Shown here piece after piece: positions 54,001-61,200 of a DNA stretch of 64,000 bases; position 1 is the stretch's first letter; the number at the start of each line of letters is the position of its first letter. A program made the translations under genes and the position numbers. The notes beneath the pieces were generated by a model. That model ran no database searches. It had not been told where the DNA came from and was given only the letters and a program-made list of their open reading frames with translations. This DNA is from Cellulomonas sp. URHE0023 (lineage in GTDB: Bacteria; Actinomycetota; Actinomycetes; Actinomycetales; Cellulomonadaceae), in the NCBI RefSeq assembly GCF_000688475.1, contig NZ_JIAN01000006.1:744001-808000 (forward strand). Reading direction: 5' to 3'.

Positions 54001-54584
54001 CCGACCCCGAGCACGTCGTCGCGGCCGTCGTGCTGACCCTGGTCGAGCTCCCCCGGTTCGACGTCTGTCATGCGGCGACCGGAGCGCGAGGTACGAAGGC
54101 CCACCTCGAGCAGACGTTCCGGATCCGTCCAGGTCCGCTGCTTGACGCCCGCGACGGCCACCGAGGGCGCGCGGCCGACCGCGCGCACCAGCTCGGCCAG
54201 TGCCGTGGGTGCGGGGGCGCTGTCGTCGTGCAGAAGCCACAACCAGGTCGTGGTGGGACCGACCTCGGTCGCGAGCGCGCGCCGCACGGCGTGTCCGAAG
54301 GTGCGGGCTCCGGGAGCGTGCACGAGGTAGAGAGAGGGCGTCGGGGAGTCGACGACGGCGCCGAAGATCCGTTGGAACATCGGCCCGACGGACTCGTCGG
54401 CGGCCTGGGAGACGTCAACGAGGAAGACGCGCAGAGGGCGACGCGTCTGCGCCGCGAGCGCGACGAGCGTCGTCTCGAGGTACGGGGTGCGGCCGTGAGT
54501 GACGACGACCGCCGACACCGGCGTCGTCACCGGTGTCGAGGAGGTCGCCGTGGGGACATCCACGGGCTGGAGCGTGTCAGTCAT
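51063..54584 (-). CDS. Giant glycosyltransferase family 2 / polytopic membrane protein
   Basis: The product has 1173 residues. The N-terminal 260 residues form a GT2 domain (VSAVVVTHGRTPYLETTLVALAAQ near residue 23, WLWLLHDDSAPAPTAL near 113, DPLLGPFGDGFDLSRRARLAGHRVIVV near 213 in parts). The remainder has 12 or more hydrophobic helices between about residues 300 and 930 and an extracytoplasmic C-terminal domain ending in a final helix (VLVVQSLVLLVTLLLAVPV) and a basic tail. The architecture suggests transfer of a sugar coupled to membrane-side processing. The ATG at 54584 was chosen because the upstream 26 codons look non-conserved. It follows whiB. Confidence 0.85.
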   Translation of the reverse strand: MTDTLQPVDVPTATSSTPVTTPVSAVVVTHGRTPYLETTLVALAAQTRRPLRVFLVDVSQAADESVGPMFQRIFGAVVDSPTPSLYLVHAPGARTFGHAVRRALATEVGPTTTWLWLLHDDSAPAPTALAELVRAVGRAPSVAVAGVKQRTWTDPERLLEVGLRTSRSGRRMTDVEPGELDQGQHDGRDDVLGVGLAGALVRRDVWEHLRGTDPLLGPFGDGFDLSRRARLAGHRVIVVPSAVVRHAQAGYLGLRTAGGSGATAVPTDLDGDGEDDAADPRRSFDARRRALVHSRLVAAPLVLVPVVAVLALVGAVVRSLWQLAAKEPGLAVDELRSALVAIGRPAGVVRARARATRTRRLPRRALRPLQAGLRDVWSQSRDRRLARAEVRRVVQAPSELELRELAALTTKRRTTLAVLAGGLSIVTALALGSLVAPVVGGARLVGDALLPTTARLGDLWSAATSGWVAGGLGTPGPADALLTLLVGPTAATGGSSSAAVGLLLLGSVVLAGTGAWAAAGAVTRSVGVRAWAALVWAAAPTLLLALGAGRLGAVVAHVALPWVGLGLARAVGVQRVDQVLSGLVTARHADADDIDPAGPVAAEIPHQRVPTHSGPTPAVPLAEPLTLVGAPDPTGSIAAAAGAALAFAVVVAGAPVLLVPGLLALCIVALCAPRRRGRVLLAAVPAIVLLAPTLVEAARRGLPGWRLLVADPGLPVVTPAADPLSRLLGVPSDPSTLVGAVLPSGVANALPLATGAVVLVLAVLALLRGAPAARAVRGAWLVAVTGLATASVVVLVPVALDGGSLVRGWSGPAVSLAGAGLLTAAVIGTDRLRERLGSYSFGVRQVLAAALTLVAVVVPLAWLGTWTWQARTGDAVALSTLDGPIVPAVGQQAQNSPAASRVLAVSATPEEGSGPTATWQLMRGDGPALVDQAAAAWTRTLDGDLTDPTVAPDDAATQEVDALVARLATAASGDVAGELGSLGVADVLVPALPQRTADDQVARAARDELVSRLDATAGLERVTVNAAGTLWRVQATAPGAGAAAPVVVSAWARLVPSGADIADPTVAAVAVPSSDRSVHARVPAGDAGRHLVLAERADPHWHASLDGAPLRALQDGWRQSFDLGAGGGDLVVRYDTPDRTPVLVVQSLVLLVTLLLAVPVRRRRGARSWSGRS

Positions 54585-54651
54585 GCTCGGAACATGGTGC
54601 GTCAGCCCCAGCGGGAGCCCGGGAGCGACACGCCCCGGCGACCTACGAGGG

Positions 54652-54981
54652 TCAGACGACACGCCGCTTGAGCTTGCGCCGCTCCCGCTCGGACAGGCCG
54701 CCCCAGATGCCGAAGCGCTCGTCGTTCTGCAGTGCGTACTCGAGGCACTCGGAGCGCACGTCGCACCCGGTGCACACCTTCTTGGCCTCGCGGGTCGAGC
54801 CGCCCTTCTCGGGGAAGAACGCCTCAGGGTCGGTCTGGGCGCACAGAGCGCGCTCCTGCCAACCCATCGGGCCCTCGTCCTCGAGGGCGCCGAAGATCGG
54901 CAGCACGTTCGAAGCCTGCGTCTGTGCAGTCTTGCGTGCGTCTGATGGGAAGATCTCGTCGTTGTCGAGCAGGTTCCACAT
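54652..54981 (-). CDS. WhiB family iron-sulfur regulator (WhiB2/WhmD-like)
   Basis: This 109-residue protein has the four cluster-binding cysteines C47, C70, C73 and C79 (ALCAQTDPEAFFPEKGG, VCTGCDVRSEC), the GIWGG turn at 91-95 and a basic C-terminus (RRKLKRR). WhiB2/WhmD proteins are required for septation in mycobacteria. The neighbours (DUF3499, metallopeptidase, manB) support the WhiB2 assignment over other WhiB types. ATG 54981 has GGAGG upstream; the open frame further upstream is not conserved and instead holds the palindromes at 55082-55103. Confidence 0.93.
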   Translation of the reverse strand: MWNLLDNDEIFPSDARKTAQTQASNVLPIFGALEDEGPMGWQERALCAQTDPEAFFPEKGGSTREAKKVCTGCDVRSECLEYALQNDERFGIWGGLSERERRKLKRRVV

Positions 54982-55081
54982 GCGTGCCTCCGTGCGGTAT
55001 TCGTGTGCTGGGTGCTGCTGTGGATGGGTGTGACACCGTGCCGAGGTGCTGATGTGATGAAGTTCCGTCCGGGTGAATCCC

Positions 55082-55103
55082 TTCCTAGGAATTACACGCG
55101 TGT
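55082..55103. promoter_or_regulatory. Two adjacent perfect palindromes upstream of whiB
   Basis: TTCCTAGGAA (55082-55091) and ACACGCGTGT (55094-55103) are each perfect 10-base palindromes separated by two bases, about 100 bases upstream of the whiB start and 100 bases before the divergent TIGR03089 gene. They look like operator sites. The binding protein is unknown. Confidence 0.4.
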
Positions 55104-55190
55104 CGTTCGCGTTGGTCAAGCCGAGAGGTGGTATTTGCCCGGTTTCTCCGGGTGATCTTCGGTGATTCTGGTCCCCCGGGCGTGTCGCCG

Positions 55191-55205
55191 TAGGGTTGCG
55201 GCGTG
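55191..55205 (+). promoter_or_regulatory. -10 box and leaderless GTG of the TIGR03089 gene
   Basis: TAGGGT (55191-55196) lies 6 bases before GTG 55203, with no ribosome site. The -35 box is weak. Confidence 0.4.
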
Positions 55206-55928
55206 CCTCCAGCGACCATCCCCGACCTCCTCACCCTCCTGACGCGTGAGCCGGGGCGTCCTCGCATCACCTGGTACGCGGCCGACGGTGACCGGGTCGA
55301 GCTCTCCGGGGCGGTGCTGGACAACTGGGTGGCGAAGACCACCAACCTCCTGGTCGAGGAGCTTGACGTCGAACCCGGGACACGGGTCCTCCTCGACCTG
55401 CCGACCCACTGGCGGACCATCGTCTGGCAGCTCGCCGTATGGCGCGCCGGCGGGTGCGTCGTGCTGGCCGGCGGTCCTCCCGCAGACGTCGTCGTGACGG
55501 ACTCCCCCTCGTCGTACGCGACCTCGAGCACCACCCACCTGGTCGCGGTCAGCCTGCCGGCGCTCGCCCGACGGTTCGTCGGCGACCTGCCGCCCGGCGC
55601 GCTGGATGCCGCAGCATCCGTGATGACCTACGGCGACGTGATCGGCTGGGCACCCACACCGGCGCACACCGATCTTGCGGTGGATCCCGGCCCGAACCAC
55701 GGTGAGCTCGTCTCGTGGGCGCTCGGCGCGCACCCCGAGGGCGCAGAGCGGGTGCTGGTCACGGCAGGCCGGGGTCGCACCTCGGCAACCGACGTCCGGC
55801 ACGTGCTCGGGGTCCTCGCGCGGAACGGCTCGGTCGTGCTGGTCGACGCGGACCTCGCGAGCGCCCTCGATGCCGATGCGGATCGAGCCGCGCGCCTCGT
55901 CGCGTCGGAGCTGATCACGCGCTCCTAG
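55203..55928 (+). CDS. TIGR03089 family protein (truncated acyl-CoA-synthetase-like)
   Basis: This 241-residue protein resembles the N-terminal part of AMP-forming acyl-CoA synthetases (GRPRITWYAADGDRVELSG near residue 18, TRVLLDLPTHWRTIVWQLAVWRAGG near 60 in parts) but lacks the AMP-binding and C-terminal catalytic motifs. It is a known actinobacterial family of unknown role (TIGR03089). Its stop overlaps that of the convergent glycosyltransferase gene. Confidence 0.9.
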   Translation: MPPATIPDLLTLLTREPGRPRITWYAADGDRVELSGAVLDNWVAKTTNLLVEELDVEPGTRVLLDLPTHWRTIVWQLAVWRAGGCVVLAGGPPADVVVTDSPSSYATSSTTHLVAVSLPALARRFVGDLPPGALDAAASVMTYGDVIGWAPTPAHTDLAVDPGPNHGELVSWALGAHPEGAERVLVTAGRGRTSATDVRHVLGVLARNGSVVLVDADLASALDADADRAARLVASELITRS

Positions 55929-56980
55929 TCGGCACCTAGGACTCTCCGCAGCTCTGCGCCCATCCGCTCACGGCTGAAGAGGTCCCGGGCCTCATCGGCG
56001 TAGCGCTGGGCGAGCGACCTCGCCCTACCGCCGGCAACCAAGGCGTCGAGCTCTCGGGTCCACGCGTCGGCATCCTGTGCCGTGACGACGATTCCGGTCT
56101 GGCCGTCGACGACGGCGTCGCGCAGACCTTCGAGATCCGCGACCACGACGAGCGCACCGCGCATTGCCGCCTCGACAGCGACCAGGCCGAAACCCTCCAT
56201 GTCCCCGGCCACAGGGATGTTGGGCTGCACGAAGATGTCGCACCCCCGCATCAGGAGCTCGCGAGCGGCGTCGTCCACCCTGCCCAGGAGCCGCACCTTC
56301 TCGGGGTCGGCGATCGTCGCGCGCGCCTGGACCACGCCTGCTCGGTCCTCCCCGTCCCCGGCGACGACGTAGATACAGTCCGCGGGGAGGGCCGGGAGCA
56401 CGTCGCGGATGAACCACGCGACCCCCTTGCGGCGGACGAGGCGCCCCAACGTGGCGATCACCACCGCCTCGGGGGCGACACCGAGGCTCTCGCGCAGCTC
56501 TCGCCGAGACACCTGCGGGTCCGAGACCGTGGGTACCTCCACGCCGAGCCGGACGACCTGGACGCGGTCGGCAGGGACTCCGGCGGCGACCGCGGCGGCA
56601 GCGGTCGCCTGACTGATCGCGACGACTTGGTGCGCGTCCGGCAGCCACCGCCGGACGAGCCACTGGTAGGCGCCCGGTGACCAGACCACGTCCTTGCCCA
56701 TCGCCATCGTCGCCAACCGGACCGACCGGACGAAGGGCCGCAGGACGAGGAACATCAGCACGTCACCGGCAAGCACGACGTCGACCTCCCGACGACGCGC
56801 GACGCGCCTGGCCGTGCGCACGGCACGCACCAGGAAGAGGGGAAGCGACCGGTTCGGTCCGCCGTGCGAGACGAGCCGCGCCTCACCGTCCTCCAGCGCG
56901 CGCCAGACGTCCGCGGCGAGGGTCTGCATCCCACCGACCGACGGCGGGAACTTCCGCGTCACGAAGAGCACCCTGGGCAT
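55925..56980 (-). CDS. Glycosyltransferase family 4
   Basis: This 351-residue GT-B enzyme starts MPRVLFVTRKFPPSVGGMQTLA, has VIATLGRLVRRKGVAWFI near residue 196, the donor-site pattern EGFGLVAVEAAMRG near 280, and no membrane helix. Family members transfer sugars such as mannose from nucleotide sugars to lipid or glycan acceptors. The ATG follows TACTGT (minus strand) by 7 bases and has no ribosome site, so it is probably leaderless. It is divergent from the flippase-like gene. Confidence 0.9.
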   Translation of the reverse strand: MPRVLFVTRKFPPSVGGMQTLAADVWRALEDGEARLVSHGGPNRSLPLFLVRAVRTARRVARRREVDVVLAGDVLMFLVLRPFVRSVRLATMAMGKDVVWSPGAYQWLVRRWLPDAHQVVAISQATAAAAVAAGVPADRVQVVRLGVEVPTVSDPQVSRRELRESLGVAPEAVVIATLGRLVRRKGVAWFIRDVLPALPADCIYVVAGDGEDRAGVVQARATIADPEKVRLLGRVDDAARELLMRGCDIFVQPNIPVAGDMEGFGLVAVEAAMRGALVVVADLEGLRDAVVDGQTGIVVTAQDADAWTRELDALVAGGRARSLAQRYADEARDLFSRERMGAELRRVLGAD

Positions 56981-56993
56981 GGAGCGGACAGTA
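56978..56993 (-). promoter_or_regulatory. -10 box and leaderless ATG of the GT4 gene
   Basis: On the minus strand TACTGT (56993-56988) lies 7 bases before ATG 56980. No ribosome site is visible. Confidence 0.35.
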
Positions 56994-57037
56994 CCGGCGC
57001 TTGACCGACCGCCGACGGTCGGCCGCCGTCGCGCCCC

Positions 57038-57052
57038 TACGATCGTCGGGTG
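57038..57052 (+). promoter_or_regulatory. -10 box and leaderless GTG of the LPG-synthase-TM gene
   Basis: TACGAT (57038-57043) lies 6 bases before GTG 57050 with no ribosome site. Confidence 0.4.
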
Positions 57053-58024
57053 CAGCCCACCCCCGAGCACGCGACCTCTCGCCGCACCCGCGCCCGGTGG
57101 CTCAAGACAGCGGGCGCCGTCCTCGTCGTCGGGTTCGTCGCCGTGTTCGTCGCCGGGCAGTGGTCGGAGATCGTCGACGCCGTCCGTCGCCTGGATGCGG
57201 CGAGTCTCGCCGGATCGCTCGGGTTCGTCCTGGTCGGTCTGGCCGCGGCCGCCCTGTCGTGGCGGGCGGTGCTGGCAGGCATGGGCTCCCCCTTGCCCGT
57301 CTCGGCGGCCGCACGCGTGTACTTCCTGTCCCAGCTCGGCAAGTACATCCCCGGCAGCATCTGGCCGGTCCTCGCGCAGACCGAGCTGTCGACGGAGTAC
57401 GGCGTCCCCCGGGCCCGGGCCGCGTCCGCGGCACTCACCCAGCTGGTCGTCGGGCTGGTCGTGGGCATCGTCGTCGCGGGCTCGACCCTGTCCGTCGCAT
57501 CTGCCGACGCGGTGCGCGCGTACTGGTGGCTGCTCTTCGTGGCGGTTGCAGGCATCGTGATGCTGGTCCCCCCGGTGTTCAACCGCGTGGTCGCCCTCGC
57601 ACGCCGCGTCCTGCGCCGTCCCGGCAGTGACGAGATCTCAGGGCGGACGCTCGTGCGGTCGTCGGCGTGGGCCGTCCTGATGTGGGTTGCGTTCGGCGCC
57701 CACCTGTGGCTGCTCGCGGCCGGCTCGGGTGTCTCGTCGGCGAAGCTCGGGCTGCTCACCACCGGCGCGTACGCGCTGGCCTGGGTGGTCGGGTTCGTGA
57801 TCGTCGTCCTCCCGGCCGGGGCGGGGGCACGCGAGGCCGCGCTCGTGCTGGCCCTCTCACCGGTCATGGACCGTTCCACCGCGCTCGCGCTCGCGCTCGT
57901 CAGCCGCGCGCTGATGATCGCGGGCGACTTCCTCAGTGCCGGGGCCGCCGTGCTCGCCGAGAACCGGCACCGCGCGATGCTGGCCCGCCGGGCGCCGGGA
58001 TCCACCCCTCGCGACGACCAGTGA
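57050..58024 (+). CDS. Lysylphosphatidylglycerol synthase TM region / flippase-like protein
   Basis: This 324-residue membrane protein has about eight helices and the family stretch VYFLSQLGKYIPGSIWPVLAQTELS near residue 90 in parts, plus LPAGAGAREAALVLAL near 258. Members are the membrane part of MprF or stand-alone proteins thought to move lipid-linked material across the membrane. No synthase domain is attached. The GTG start is leaderless. Sitting among glycosyltransferases, it may act on a lipid-linked glycan. Confidence 0.88.
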   Translation: MQPTPEHATSRRTRARWLKTAGAVLVVGFVAVFVAGQWSEIVDAVRRLDAASLAGSLGFVLVGLAAAALSWRAVLAGMGSPLPVSAAARVYFLSQLGKYIPGSIWPVLAQTELSTEYGVPRARAASAALTQLVVGLVVGIVVAGSTLSVASADAVRAYWWLLFVAVAGIVMLVPPVFNRVVALARRVLRRPGSDEISGRTLVRSSAWAVLMWVAFGAHLWLLAAGSGVSSAKLGLLTTGAYALAWVVGFVIVVLPAGAGAREAALVLALSPVMDRSTALALALVSRALMIAGDFLSAGAAVLAENRHRAMLARRAPGSTPRDDQ

Positions 58025-58095
58025 GCCCTCGGGGCCACAGACGGCGCGGATAGGGTCGCCGTGCCGATCCGCCGACGAGAGACGAGACTCCGCAC

Positions 58096-60201
58096 GTGAA
58101 CCCACCGCACACGAGCACAGCGGCGCCGCAACGGGTGGCGCAGCCGCCGGCTCCCGTGCAACCCGAGCCCGCCCGTTGGGCCAGGGTCGTCGTGGGACTG
58201 CCCGACCGGATCGTGATGCTGCTGTTCTGGTGCGCACTGGTCGTATCCGGGTGCGTGCTCGTCTCGCAGTTCCGGCCGTACGTCGTGCTCCCGCTCCTCG
58301 CCGTGGTGGTCGCGTCGACCTGGAGGTTCACGCCCGCGGCGCTCCCGGTCACTCGCGCGCACCTCGTATCGTCGATCGCCGCGCTCGGTGCGGGCCTCGT
58401 GTGGCTCGCCGTGAACCTCCCCTTCGCGTCCACGTTCATCACGGTCTGGCGCGACCCGGGCTTCCTCACGCTCGAGGGCCTGTGGCTGTCCGGCCATGCC
58501 TCCCCGGACATCCCCGTGGGGGCCGCGTCGAGCGTCCAGCACGCGATCCCCGGCCTGACGGCAGCGACCGGCGCGTACGACCTCGTCGGTGGGTCGTTGC
58601 AGGTGCAGGGCGCCAAGCTGCTGCCCGGGATGCTGGGCCTGGCGGGCTGGGCGGGCGGTGAGCAGGCGGTCCTGCGCGCCAACCTGCTCATCGGAGCCGT
58701 GGCGCTCCTCGCCGTGTTCGCGCTCGGTCGCCGGATCGTCCGACCTGCGTTCGCGCTGGTCCCCGTCACCGCGCTGGCGCTCTCGATGCCGATGATGGTC
58801 TTCTCGCGCGCCGCGTACACCGAGCCGCTCGCCATGGCTCTGGTGTTCGGTGGTCTCACGATGGCGTGGTCCGCGATCGAGACGCGGTCGTCGGCGCGCT
58901 ACCTGGTCGCCGGCGGCATGATCGGCGCGACCGCCCTGGTGCGCATCGACGGCGCCGCAGCGGTCGTCGGGCTGATCGCCGGCATCGGGCTGACCGCAGC
59001 AGCGGCCGTACCGCCGCGCACCCGCCAGCGTCAGCTCGTGGCACTCGGGCTCGTCGCCGGCGGAGCGCTGTCGATGGTCCTGCTGGGCTACCTGGACCTG
59101 CGCCTGCACAGCGAGCAGTACCTCTACAACCAGTACGAGCAGTACACCTCGCTCATCGGTCTGCTCGTCGTAGCCGTCGCCGCTGTCGTCGCACTGGGGA
59201 TGCTGCACCGGCTCGACCCCGCGCGGCGCTGGGTCCTGCTGCACCGGCGCAGGCTCGCGACCGCGGCGGCAGCGGCCGTCGGCGTCGTGGCTGTGTTCCT
59301 GGCCAGCCGGCCGATGTGGATGGTCAACCACCACGTCCCGGCGCACACCGGGTACTCCCACCACGTCGCGACGCTCCAGATGAACGCGCACGTGGCGGTC
59401 GACTCGACCCGCAGCTACGACGAGTCGTCCCTGTCGTGGCACGCCTGGTACTTCGGCTGGCCCATGGTCGTGCTGGCGGTCGTCGGTCTGGCGATCGTCC
59501 TGCACCGGGTCGTCGCACGACGCGACCCGCGGCTCGCCCTCGTCTTCGGCGTCGTCGTCGCGCCGTCGTTGCTCTACCTGTGGGTCGTGAACATCACGCC
59601 CGACCAGATCTGGGCCATGCGGCGGTTCCTGCCCGTGACGATCCCCGGCTTCCTCCTCGCAGCGACCGTCACGATCGACGTGCTCTGGTCCCGGCGGACT
59701 CAGGCGGGGCGCACGTTCGCCGCCATCGGCGCCGTCGCGGTCGCCGTCTTCCCCGCGCTCACGTGGGGACCCGCGATGGCGGCGGTCGAGCAGGACGGCC
59801 GACTGGGAGAGCTGCACGCGGCCTGCGACGCCATCGGGGACGACCCCGTCGTCTACGTGCATGTCGGAAAGGTGGCACCGCCCTACCTCGCGACGCTGCG
59901 GACGATGTGCGACGTGGAGGTCGTCCAGGCGCTGGAGCCGATGGGGAGGGGCGACCTGCGGGCGATCCGTCAGGCCTGGGGCGACCAGGACGTCAAGGTC
60001 GTGACCTTCGTGCCCTACACGGTGAGCTGGCCGGACGGCGTGGCGCCCGAGCCCTTGCGCACCAGCACGATCACCTCGTGGCGCGAGCGCCTGCAGAAGA
60101 TCCCGTACAGCGCCGACGAGACCACCTCGCGACTCTGGGTGGCGACGATCCGTCCCGACGGGACCCTCGAACCGGTCACCTCCGGTACTGCATCTCCTTG
60201 A
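58096..60201 (+). CDS. Polytopic glycosyltransferase-like membrane protein (GT39/ArnT-type)
   Basis: The product has 701 residues with about 11-13 helices, a loop after helix 2-3 carrying WRDPGFLTLEGLWLSGH, and a C-terminal extracytoplasmic domain from about residue 565 (DGRLGELHAACDAIGDDPVVYVH). The layout resembles polyprenyl-phosphate-sugar-dependent transferases (GT-C fold), which work with a GT2 synthase like the convergent neighbour. Sequence identity to a named family is not obvious. The GTG start is one of several options. The last 26 bases overlap the end of the convergent GT2 gene. Confidence 0.75.
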   Translation: MNPPHTSTAAPQRVAQPPAPVQPEPARWARVVVGLPDRIVMLLFWCALVVSGCVLVSQFRPYVVLPLLAVVVASTWRFTPAALPVTRAHLVSSIAALGAGLVWLAVNLPFASTFITVWRDPGFLTLEGLWLSGHASPDIPVGAASSVQHAIPGLTAATGAYDLVGGSLQVQGAKLLPGMLGLAGWAGGEQAVLRANLLIGAVALLAVFALGRRIVRPAFALVPVTALALSMPMMVFSRAAYTEPLAMALVFGGLTMAWSAIETRSSARYLVAGGMIGATALVRIDGAAAVVGLIAGIGLTAAAAVPPRTRQRQLVALGLVAGGALSMVLLGYLDLRLHSEQYLYNQYEQYTSLIGLLVVAVAAVVALGMLHRLDPARRWVLLHRRRLATAAAAAVGVVAVFLASRPMWMVNHHVPAHTGYSHHVATLQMNAHVAVDSTRSYDESSLSWHAWYFGWPMVVLAVVGLAIVLHRVVARRDPRLALVFGVVVAPSLLYLWVVNITPDQIWAMRRFLPVTIPGFLLAATVTIDVLWSRRTQAGRTFAAIGAVAVAVFPALTWGPAMAAVEQDGRLGELHAACDAIGDDPVVYVHVGKVAPPYLATLRTMCDVEVVQALEPMGRGDLRAIRQAWGDQDVKVVTFVPYTVSWPDGVAPEPLRTSTITSWRERLQKIPYSADETTSRLWVATIRPDGTLEPVTSGTASP

Positions 60202-61120
60202 TCCGCTCGAGCTGGTCCTCGAGCAGCACACGGTTGACGCGCTGCAGGTCCGACAGCACGCCGAGCGACAGGGACAGCAGGGCCGCGACCGTCATGATCG
60301 AGCCGAAGATCAGCGACTGGACGTGCCCGCCCTGCCCGTCGGACGCGACCCAGAGCACGACGAAGCGCACGAACGGGACCAGCGCCAGCGCCCCGAACAC
60401 GACCGTCAAGGTCAGGAAGATGACGTGCGGCTTGAACATCAGGTAGCTGCGCACGATCGCCGACGCCGACTTGAACATGTGGTGGTAGATCGTCTTGAAG
60501 AGGCGCGACTCGCGGGTCTCCGCATTGGTCACCACCGGGACGCTCTCGATGCGCAGCCGCTTGTGGCCCGCCTGGATGATCGTCTCCATGGTGTAGCTGA
60601 AGTCCGTGACGATGTTCAGCCGGAGCAGCGACGCTCGCGAGTAGGCCCGGAACCCGCTCGCCGCATCAGGCAGGTCTGTGTCCGCTGCTCCGTTGACCAC
60701 CCGGCTGCCCACGCGCTGCATCAGCTTCTTGAACCGCGAGAAGTGTTCGATGGTGGACGTCTGACGGTCCGCGATGACGATGTCCGCACGGCCCTGGACG
60801 ATCGGGCGCACCAGGTCGGGGATGCGGTCCTGGGGGTACTGGTTGTCGCCGTCCGTGTTCACGACGATGTCCGCTCCGTGCGACAGCGCGTAGTCGACAC
60901 CGTCGCGGAACGACCGCGCCAGGCCCATGTTCCGCGCGTGACGGACGACGTGTGTGATGCCGAGACCCCGCGCCACCTCGACCGTCCGGTCCGTGGAGCC
61001 GTCGTCGATGATGAGGATCTCGACCTCGTCGACACCCTCGATGATGTGCGGGATCGACTTTAGGACGTCGGGCAGCGTCGCCTCTTCGTTGAGGCACGGA
61101 ACCTGGATGAAGATCTTCAT
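60176..61120 (-). CDS. GT2 polyprenyl-phosphate sugar synthase-like glycosyltransferase
   Basis: This 314-residue protein begins MKIFIQVPCLNEEATLPDVL, with IDDGSTDRTVEVA near residue 38 and the DxD site NTDGDNQYP near 88, as in dolichol-phosphate-mannose synthases. Two helices near residues 235-258 and 268-290 anchor it, and a coiled tail (LLEDQLERIKEMQYRR) follows. Such enzymes make the lipid-linked sugar donor used by GT-C transferases such as the convergent neighbour. Confidence 0.92.
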   Translation of the reverse strand: MKIFIQVPCLNEEATLPDVLKSIPHIIEGVDEVEILIIDDGSTDRTVEVARGLGITHVVRHARNMGLARSFRDGVDYALSHGADIVVNTDGDNQYPQDRIPDLVRPIVQGRADIVIADRQTSTIEHFSRFKKLMQRVGSRVVNGAADTDLPDAASGFRAYSRASLLRLNIVTDFSYTMETIIQAGHKRLRIESVPVVTNAETRESRLFKTIYHHMFKSASAIVRSYLMFKPHVIFLTLTVVFGALALVPFVRFVVLWVASDGQGGHVQSLIFGSIMTVAALLSLSLGVLSDLQRVNRVLLEDQLERIKEMQYRR

Positions 61121-61172
61121 GACCGTCCTGTCGCCACGTCGCCTGCAGCATCGGCGTGGCCGCCGTGAGGCT

Positions 61173-61189
61173 CCCCGATGCTATCGGGG
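61173..61189 (-). terminator. Hairpin after manA
   Basis: CCCCGAT and ATCGGGG pair perfectly around a GCT loop, 12 bases beyond the manA stop and before the GT2 gene. No T-run follows. Confidence 0.45.
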
Positions 61190-61200
61190 CGCCGCCCACG

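Noticed and set aside
57037-60231. A 1064-codon open frame on the minus strand opposite the flippase-like and GT-C-like genes
   Set aside because: The translation is a low-complexity Arg/Asp/Glu/Gly-rich string without any domain. It is the antisense shadow of two well-formed membrane-protein genes, as expected at this GC content.
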